From: Baffinella frigidus
Taxonomy: Eukaryota; Cryptophyceae; Cryptomonadales; Baffinellaceae
Assembly: GCA_026770585.1 (NCBI GenBank)
Contig: MU646388.1
Coordinates: 772,580 to 793,988, forward strand
DNA length: 21,409 nucleotides
Reading direction: 5' to 3'
Shown: one piece after another, positions 1 to 9,600 of the stretch
Position numbering within the stretch: the stretch's first letter is position 1
Layout of the letters: the number at the start of each line of letters is the position of its first letter
Made by a program: the position numbers and the translations under genes
Notes under the pieces: generated by a model
Told to the model about the DNA's origin: nothing
Database searches by the model: none
Seen by the model: the letters and a program-made list of their open reading frames with translations, nothing else

Positions 1-135
1 CCCCCCCCTCCTTCTGTCCCTGTATATGTAAATACAGACGTTTTGTTTGGCTAATTAGGAGGGCAGTGTTTGCTAATTAGGAGGAGGGCTGTCTTTGCTA
101 ACTAGTCTCTGTATGTTGTATTGGGAGGGTGGAAC

Positions 136-228
136 CTTGAGCCAGCGGTCGAACTGTTCGTAGCGCGAGAGCAGGCTCTGGAACCAGACGCTCACCGTCG
201 GACAGTACCACGCGTTCTTCAGCCACGC
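136..228 (-). CDS. Dynein heavy chain exon 46, last in window (C-terminal domain)
   Basis: Encodes [20 protein letters not shown] and [11 protein letters not shown], the 'W......S...W...L..R...L..W' block near the chain's end. Acceptor GCAG|G, donor AAG|GT. The expected next motif (FFNPQGFLTA-like) is not in bases 1-135. Confidence 0.93.
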
Positions 229-3200
229 CTGCGCTCACAAGACAGTCAGAGCTGCTGACAAGACAGTCGGAGATGCCGACAAGACAGTCAGCGATGCTGA
301 CAAGACAGTCGGAGCTGCTGACAAGACAGTCGGAGCTGCTGACAGAGAATGGCTCCAAGTGCGGAGAGAGAGCGCGCGCGCGAGAGAGAGAGAAAGAGAG
401 AGAGGGAAGGAGGGAGAGAGAGAGAGAGAGGGAGGGAGATAGAGAGAGGAGAGCGGGAGAAAAGAGGGACGGAAAGAGCGAGATATAGAGAAAGTACCTG
501 GGGGACCTTGGCGACAACCAGCGAATCGATCGAGTCGGCCAGCATTTCGCTCATGACGATGGTCCCCGCAATAGCCAGCTGGAGGTCTTTCAGCGTTTGC
601 CGCACAACCTGCAGGCCCCTCGTTTTAGATTCAAAGTTGACGGGTTTGTACCGTACACCCACGATGTCAACTTGAGAATAGTCCGTCAAGCCGGCGTAGG
701 GGTTGACGGACTATTGGGTTTAGGGCGGAGGGGTGAAGTGTCAGATGTTAGTTAGGGGAGCATTTCGCTCATGACGATGGTCCCCGCAATAGCCAGCTGG
801 AGGTTTTCAGCGTTTGCCGTACAACCTGCCAGGCGCCCGTTCTCACTCCAAAATTGACGGATTTGTACCACGAAACCAGGGCGTCAACTTGAGAATAGTC
901 CGTGAACCCGTAGGGGTTGAAGGTTGGGGGTTAGCGGAGCATTTCGTTCACGACGATCGTCCTCGCATTTCTACCTGGAGGTTCGAGCGAGAACGACTCC
1001 AAAGTTGACGGGTTTGCACCAAGAACCCAGGGTGTCAACTTGAGAATAGTCCGCGAGGGAAAGACCGTGAGAGAGCGCTGGAGGACGTCGATCTCCTGGC
1101 GGAAACAGACGTTGATCGGCTTTGTTGTTCCCATCTTCGAAAGCGATGCCTGGTGTGCGGTGGGATGTTTTTAGGGTTTTGGTTTATGGTTTGGGGTTCG
1201 GGGTTCAGAATTCGGGGTTCGGGGTTTAGGATTTGAGTTTTGGGGTTTGGGGTCTTGGGCTTTGGGTTTGGGGTTTTGGGTTTTGGGTTTGGAGTTTTGA
1301 GGTTTAGGGATAGGGGTTTAGGGTTAGGGTCCACCTTGACTTCGTCCTGGGAGAAATCCTTCGGAAGCGTTGCGATAGGGTTCGAGGTTTGGGGTTTACG
1401 GTTTGGTGTTTAGGGTGCTTGGGGTGTAGGGTTTAGGGTTTTGCCTTGACTTCATCCTTGGAGAAATCCTTGGGAAGTTTCCCGAGTAGGTCGATGCACA
1501 TGTCGGTCACCACCTGGGTTAGAGTTGAGATTAGAGTTTATGAAAGCTGCTTCCCACTCAGAACACTACGGAGAACCATCTCAAGTCAATTATTGGATTA
1601 TTTCTTAGGAAACACGCCACAAGTCAGCAATTGTTGGTCACGTTACACCGGATATCCGGGGCTGCGGTTCTTCGCAGTGTCCCGACTGGACTATAGGTTA
1701 TCGAGAACTACAGGTTTTGAGAAATATCCATTACCATCTGCCGCCGTACAGGTCAGACCAAGACCTAACCGCCAAAACCCTCAGCCCGCGCTGACAAGGC
1801 CCAAGGGGAAGCCCCCCCAGGCTCGGCTCGACAAGTACAGGTTATGACTTTGGAATTTGGGGTTTCAGGCTGGGGGTTCAGGGTTGAGAGGGTTGACCTC
1901 CTCGCACTGAATTTGGGGTTCAGGGTTTGGGGTTCAGGGTTTAAGGGTTCAGGAGGTTGACCTCCTCGCGATGAATGTGGGGTTTCGGGCTTGGGGTTTC
2001 GGGCGTGGGGTTGTGGGTTGAGGGGGTTGACCTCCTCGCGTGACTTGCCGGCGCCGCCCCCGCCGCCCTTGGGCTGCGTCTCCATGATTGTGTCGAACAC
2101 CTCCCCTGCCTGTTTCGTGTTTGGCGTTTGGTGTTTGGTGTTGTGTGTTTGTTGTTTGTTGTTTGTTGTTTGTTGTTTGTTGTTTGTTGTTTGTTGTTTG
2201 TTGTTTGTTGTTTGTTGTTTGTTGTTTGTTGTTTGCTGTTTGTTGTTTGTTGTTTGTTGTTTGTTGTTTGCTGTTTGTTGTTTGTTGTTTGTTGTTTGTT
2301 GATGTTGTTTAGGCAGTTGGGGTCTGAGGGTTTAGGGTTTATGGCTGGGTTTTGGGTTTTGGGTTTTGGATTTTGGGGTTTGTGTTTTGGGTTTTGGGTG
2401 TGGGTTTTATGGTTTGTGGTTTGTGGTTTGTGGTTTGTGGTTGAGAGGTTGGGTTTGAAGTTCGGGTTCAGGCTTTGGGGACCCAGTCAATGGCTCAGGG
2501 TTTAGTACCCGGAGATTGCGTTAGGGTTCATACCTGGGTGGTCCGAAACCTTGAAACAAACCAAGGTTATCGAAAAGGGCGTGAAGCTCTCAGCGGGGGT
2601 TAGAGTTTGGGGTTTATGGCTCAGGGCGTAGGGCTTGATGGTACCTGGGCTGTCCGGAACTGGAGGTCCGCGTTGAGGTTCAGCCTTTAGTTAGAGTTCA
2701 GTTAGTGTTTAGTTAGTGTTTAATTAGTGTTTATTTAGTGTTTAGTTAGTGTTTACCTAGTGTTTAGTTGGTGTTTTGTTTTTACCTGGGTTGTCCGGAA
2801 CTGGAGGTCCGCGTTGAGGTTCAGCCCGAACACCTCCGGCGAGTCCACCTGCCAGGGTTTCAGGTTTTGGGATTGGGGTTTAGGGTTTAGGGTTTAGGGT
2901 TTAGGGTTTAGGGATGATGGTTTAGGGTTTAGGGTTTAGGGTTTAGGGTTTAGGGTTTAGGGTTTAGGGATTAGGGATGATGGTTTAGGGTTTAGGGATG
3001 AGGGTTTAGGGATTAGCGATCATGGTTCAGCATTTAGGGTTTAGGGATGAGGGTTGAGGGTTGAGGGTGGACCTCCGGGAGAAGGTTCTCGATCGCGGCG
3101 CGGTACACGTTCACGTCGTTGCCCATCGGGATTGCGTATCTGCGGTTCAGCGTTTGGGGTTTAGGGTTTGGGGTTCAGGGTGTCGGGGTTAGGGTTCCGG

Positions 3201-6200
3201 GTTCCGGGTTCCGGGTTTTGGGTTTGGGATTGCGTACCCCGCATGCAACTCCGAGCCGACCTCGAGCGATGACTGCTGGAAAAACTTCTCCGCAAACGTG
3301 ATCATCTGCGTTTAGGGTTTAGGATTAGTGTTAAGTGCTTATGGTTTGTGGTTTATGGGTTATGGTTTATGGTTTATGGTTTATGTTTCATGGGTTATGG
3401 TTTATGGTTTATGGTTTATGAGTTATTGTTTATTGTTTATTGTTAATGGTTTATCGTTTATGAGTTAGTGTTTATTACTAATTTATTATTATCATTTATG
3501 ATTTATTTGTTTGGAGTTTAGGGTGTACCATGCGGCGGTCCCAGTCGTCAGTGATGCGCCCGCCATACTGGATTTCCGCGATCATGTACCTGCCGTGGGG
3601 TTTCGGATTTAGGATCTGAGGGTGCGGGTTTGGAGAATATTTGTTTTCAGGCTTCAAACTAAAACGTGCGCCCGCCGTACTGAATTTCCGTAATCATGTA
3701 CCTGGTATGGGATGCCAGGCTTAGGGATTTCGGGCCTAACGATCCAGAAACTCGAAACCCTGTGAATGTGCCGTACTGGATTTCGGCAATCATGTACCTG
3801 CCGCGAAGTTTCGGGTTTCGGATCTGAGGTTTCGGGGTTCAAAAAAAAATGGGTATGGCGTGAAACTGGTTTAGGATTTGAGGTTCGGGAATTCGAGTTT
3901 CTTGGTTCTTGTTTCGGGCTTCGGGTTTGAGGGTTTTGGGGTTGACGCTTTGGGGCCTTCTCAGGAATTACTGCACCGAATGGTGCTACACGTCACGTCT
4001 TTGGCCTTGTTGTTATGGTTTATGGTTGATGGTTTATGGTTTATGGTTCATGATTTATAATTTATGATTTATAGTGTATAGTTTATGGTCTAGGTTTCAG
4101 GGTTTAGGTTTAGGGTTTCAGGTTTGCGATTTACATATATATTTTAAGATATAAACATCTTTTTGGCTAGAGGGAGGATTACCGGATGGTGCTCCACGTG
4201 ACGTCTTTTGCCTTCTTGGCGTCCATGTCCAACAAGTGGTTCTGCAGGAAGAGAGTTGACGCGTTGAGGTCCGACTGGTTGAACTCGTACGGGACTGTCC
4301 ACCCGATCGCCCCGTACTTGCGCCGCTCCTGTTGAGGGGCCGGGGGCTGGGGTTTAGAAGATAGGGTGTGGGTTTCAGGGTTTGAGGTTTGGGGATTGGG
4401 GGGTTAGTTTAGTGTTTAAGGTCGTGGGAAGAAAGGCCCGCCTCGGGGAGTAGGAGGCGCCGCTCCTGCGGAAGGGCTTGCGCTTCAGTATCTAGGGTTC
4501 AATGTTTAGGATTTAGGGTTTAGGGTTTGGTGTTTGGGGTTAAGGTAAGGGTTCAGGGATTAGGGAGTAGGGATTAGGGATGAGGGTTTAGGGTTTCGGG
4601 AAGAAAGGCCCGCCTGGGGAGGTAGGGGCTTCGGTGGGATAGGCCCGCCTCGGGACCGACATGCCCGCCAGAAGAAAAACCCTTGACGGTTGAGGGTCTC
4701 AGGAAGACAGGCCTCGGGAAGCAGGGGGGGGGGCTTGCCACATCAGGACCGATAAGCCCGCCGCGGGGGCCCGGGACCGACAGGTCCGCCTCGGGAAGGA
4801 AAGCCAGCTCTGCCTCAGTCGGGTTGGCTGAGTTTTCTTCTTAAGTTGACATATCGGGTTTCCGGTGCAAATCCGTCAACTATGGAGCCGAAAACAGCCC
4901 GTGGGAAGCGAAGTGGTGAGCTCGAATGAGCCTCTGAGACAGAGCGAGGAGGGGGGCTTGCCTGGACGTTGTAAATGGGTTGCAAAGACATCTATTGAAA
5001 GTCTTGTTCAAAGTCGTGTCCAAATAAGTCCTCTAATGTAGAGGCTTTCGGCAGTACGCGCCTTCCACTCGGGCTGGCCGACTATTCTTAAGTTAACACT
5101 CTGGGTGGTCAGTACAAATCCGTCAACTTTGGAGTGGGAAACAGCCCGGGTGAAGCGAATTGGTGGGACCAAATAGACTGAGAGGGTGCGTGCCTGGACG
5201 ACGCAGTGGGCGTGACAGAGGATCCAGAGGAGCGTTTTCCACTCCGGACGCGCCACGATGTCCAGCATGTCCTGCGAAACGTTGCGAGTTTAGATATCTA
5301 GACAGACGTTTCTGGTATAGATGGATGCATCAGATGTTCTAAGAAGGCGTTTCGGGGTTAGATGGACGCAGGCGTGGTAGAGGATCCAGAGGAGCGTTTC
5401 CCACTCGGGCCGCACCACGATGTCCAGCATGTCCTGCGAAAGGGCGCGAGTTCAGATGTTCGTCCGCGAAAGGTTGCGAGTTCAGATATTCGTCCGCAAA
5501 ACGTTGCGAGTTCAGATATTTGGGTTCAGATATGTGCGTCCGGTCCGCGAAAAGCCGCGAGTGTCGATATTTAGACAGGCGTTTCGGGCGTAGATGGACG
5601 TATCAAATGTTTTAGAAAGGCGTTTTGGGGTTAGATAGACGCAGGAGTGTGTCGTGCACAGGTGGGGAATACGCAGACGGTCGTGTGCTAGCGGTAGAGG
5701 ATCTGGTTGATCCACACTTAGAAGGGCTTCATGCCCACGGGCGTTTCGTTGCCGGCAAAATTACCACCCATCTGTTTCACCGTTACTAATATGATGCAGC
5801 TGTGTGACAATTTCATCAACGCAGAAGTTTTAAATGATTATGATCCAAAAGTGAACGTTTTTGGGATGAAATAACCTGGTTGATCCAGGCGTAGGAGCGC
5901 TTCATGCCAGCCTTCATGCCCACGGGCGCCTCGTTCGTGAACTTGATCGACATCTGCATGGTAGGGATTGGGGTTTGAAACCAAAACCCGAAACCCGAAC
6001 ACACGGTAGAGTTTCGGGTTAAGCGTCTCAGGCTTCATGTTTTGGGTTCCGGATTTCGGGTTCCGGGTTCTGGGTTCCAGGTTCCGGGTTCTGAGTTCCG
6101 GGTTCCGGGTTTCAGGTTTAGGAACCTGAAAAAGGCATATCGGGAACTAGCGGTGCGGCTCCGGGTTTCGGATTTCAATTTCCAGTGTACAAGTTTCAAT

Positions 6201-6642
6201 TTTCGGGTTTCGGGTTTATCAACCTGTAGCAGGCCGATCGGGAACTTGGGGCTCCGGATCAAGTGACCCACACGCGGCACTCCGTATCAATTACATGTCA
6301 TCTAGTATATGATATAGTGACATACGTATATTATAAAGTGAGACAGTTTTTCCCGGTAAATTAGTAGTATTGTAGCTTTGTTTTAGTAGTATGGGAACCT
6401 GCAGAAGGCCGATCGGGAACTTGGGTGGGGCTCCGGGTCAACTTTCGGGTATCCGGATTTCGGGAACCGGGTTTCGGGGTTATTAACCTGGAGAAGGCCC
6501 ATCGGGAACTTGGGGAGCGGCTCCGCAGTGACCCACACACGGAATTCCGTATCGATTGCATGTAATTTAGTATACGATGTACTGATATACGTATATTATC
6601 AAGTGAAACAGTTTTTTCCAGTAAACTAGTAGTTGCTATAGT

Positions 6643-6676
<34 letters not shown>

Positions 6677-9600
6677 CATTATTTATTTATGGGAACCTGG
6701 AGAAGGCCGATCGGGAACTTGGGGTGCGGCTCCGCAGTGACCCATACGCGGAACTCCGTATCGATCTCCTCGAGTTTCGCGATTGTCTCCTCAAGTTCCT
6801 GATTTAGTGTTTAGTGTTCAGGGTTGAGTGTTCAAGGTTTAGTGTTCACGGTTTAGCGTTCCAGGTTCACGGTTGACGGACTATTCTCAAGTTGACAATC
6901 AGGGTTTCCGGTACATAATCGTCAACTTTGGAACGAAAGAGGCACCTGCAGGTACTTGAGACCGTGTTCTGTCGCCAACCGCAAGTCCTAATCCTAGCTA
7001 TACCTCACCCGAGTTGACAGACTGTTCCTAACTTAACACGCAGAGTTTGCAGCACAGTAAAACCCCGCAACATTGGAGAAAAAAAAGAGCCCGGTCTCAC
7101 CAGATTGGTGAGCCGAAATAGACTTAGCCAGAGCTAGCGTATCTGGAGGTCTTCTGTCGCCAACCACAAGTCCGAAAAGATTGGTGAGCTCAAAAAGAGT
7201 GGTGAACTCAGATAGACTGAGGCAGAGCTAGCGTACCTGGAGGTACTTGAGGCCGAGGTGCGTGTTCTGGAGCAGCACCCATGACCCCGTCGCCACGCCT
7301 GTGGGGTTTGCGTTTGGGGTTTAGGGCTTTGGGGCTTTGGGTTTGGGGTTTGGTGTTTGGGGTTTGGTGTTTGGGGTTTGGGGTTTGGGGTTTAGGGGTT
7401 GGGGTTTGGGGTTTGGGGTTTGGGGTTTGGGGTTTGAGGTTTGGAGTTTGGGGTTTGAGGTTTCGGGAACCGGTGTTGCAAAGGAGATGCTCGGTGCACC
7501 AAGCAACTATGATTTATGCTTGGCGATCGTTACGAGTTCGGAATTTTAGTGGGTGAAAAGGGGGGTGCGGTGTGCAAAGGGAGGGGTGTACCAGACGAGA
7601 CGTAGCGGCGCGCGATGACCTCCTGGCCCTGGCCCATCGACACCGACTGCACCTCCTTCTTCTTCTTCTTCGCAAGGCCCATGATCAGCTCTGTGCAGTT
7701 GGAGGTTTGGGGTTAGGGGGTGCGAGACGGAGAAGAGGTTTGGGGTTAGGGTTGTGGGGGGTGGGCGGTGGGGTTTGGGGTGTAGGGTTGAGGGACCCTG
7801 TGCACCTGTGGGGTCTCTCGGAGGGGTGTGTGCGGGGGGAGAGCGAGAGGGAGGGAGGGAGGGAGGGAGGGAGGGAGGGAGGGAGGGCGGGAGGGAGGAA
7901 GGGAGGGAGAGAGGGAGAGAGGGAGGGAGCGAGGGAGAGAAAGAGAGAGAGAGAAGGGACCTGTGGGGTCGGAGCCCATCGAGAGGATGCAGATGAAGGG
8001 GGTCCTCTCCGTGCTCTCCGCGTGCATCACCTGTATTCGGGTGTGTGCTTCATCAGTAATTCATTAGTAATTCATCAGTAATTCATTAGTAATTCATTAG
8101 TAATTCAGTAGTAATTACGTGGTTCATTAGTAATTCACAAGTAATCCATCAGTTCTAACGGATCATTGTTTTCATAAGTAATTCCTTAGGTAATCAATTA
8201 GTTACGCTGTGGCAGCTTATCAGCGTTGGCGTGCATCACCTCGATCCTGAGCGGGTGGCTCATGTGTTGTGAGGTCATTCATTAGCTGTTAGGCATTTTA
8301 TTACTAACATCACTAACGGTTTAGGGTTTCGGACCTCGATGTTAAGGGGGTGCGAGTCGACATACTTGGCCCCGAGCGTGTCTGAAATGTACCTGGTTTT
8401 GGGTTTCGGGTTCCGGGTTCCGGGTTTCGGGTTCCGGGTTCCGGGTTTCGGATTTCGGGTTTGGAGTTTCGGGTTTCGGGTTTCGGGGTTTCGGGTTTGG
8501 GGGCGTACTCGTGGGCAACGATCATCGTCCGATCCATGCGCATCGACCTGCCGTGCGACTTTGCTGTTAATATACGGTCACCTGGATACACGCATATACG
8601 TACGTATATATGTACATATACTGTAACAACGGCGACGCGCGCAGACATCTGTCTTGCGACTTTGCCGTTAATATACGGTCATCTGGATACACGTATATAC
8701 GTACATATACTATAACAAGAGCGACGCGTTCAACACCGGTTGTGACTTCACAACGGTTGTGACTTTGCAGTAGCACCTCATGTGTCAAGTGCGGGACCTG
8801 CATCCCAGCGCTGCCTCACTCGAGGTGCCGTTCACAATGATTTGGTCGACTCCCTAACCTCACTCCTGGTGGTCCGAAACCCTAAACCCTAAACCCTAAA
8901 GCCTGAACGCTACACCCTGGCGCCGCACCTGATGAGCAGCAGCTTGTGCAACTTGTCGAGCCTGCCGTAGGGCTTCGGGTTCAGCCTTATCACTTAGGGG
9001 TTCGGATTCAGGCTTATCACTTTGACGGTTTAGGAGTTGGGGCCGAGAGCATCGGGCACCGGGTTTAGGGGGTGGGATCGAGCAGGGCTTGGCGGTTAGA
9101 TTTTGAAGCCCCACACCCTTCACCGGCATCGTGTTTAGGGTTTCAGGTCCAGGGTATCGGGTTTATGGTTAATGGTTTGTGGTTTATGGTTTATGGTTTA
9201 TGGTTTATGGTTTATGGTTTATGGTTTATGGTTTAGGATTTAGGGTTTAGGGGGTGGGTGGCGAGCCCGTCGGCGATTTCTGGCCAGCCTGGAGGCAACT
9301 TGTGGGCAAATCGATGGTTGCTTAGGTCAACTCCCATACAAATGCACTCGGAATCCGAGTGCATCTGTGGGAGATTGGCTTAAGATTTGCAACGAAGTTG
9401 ACTCCAGGGTGGGGTGGGGGTCAAGCCTGTCAGCGATTTCTGGAACGTGCACGTTCTCTGGCGCCTCCTGGTCATACCTGGTTAACGGTTTATTGTTAGG
9501 ACTCGTTTCCGCCCTCCCGCGCCGGATTCCCGACCCCTCTTTGAGGGCTTTCCCAGATCGCTGAGGCTCCAATAACCCCTTAGGGTTTGGGCGATTTCTG

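Noticed and set aside
239-345. CRISPR-like array of regular 18-bp repeats
   Set aside because: No spacers; a plain minisatellite in a eukaryotic intron.
1991-2505. Plus-strand open frames rich in VCCLLF
   Set aside because: They translate the TTGTTTG heptamer array; seven-base repeats read open in all three frames of a strand when no unit contains a stop. Intron of the dynein gene.
5361-5439. Alternative functional exon 36
   Set aside because: It lacks the HCVVQ end and a donor that would keep phase with ERRKYG; the copy at 5194-5271 has both.
7281-7556. Plus-strand frame with GFGVWGLGF-type repeats (also 18590-18874 and many others)
   Set aside because: Translation of TTTGGGG heptamers inside introns, no protein family.
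7572-8081. Long plus-strand frame of 169 codons rich in REGG
   Set aside because: Runs antisense through exons 31 and 32 and through the (GGGA)n tract; the dynein exons explain the openness.
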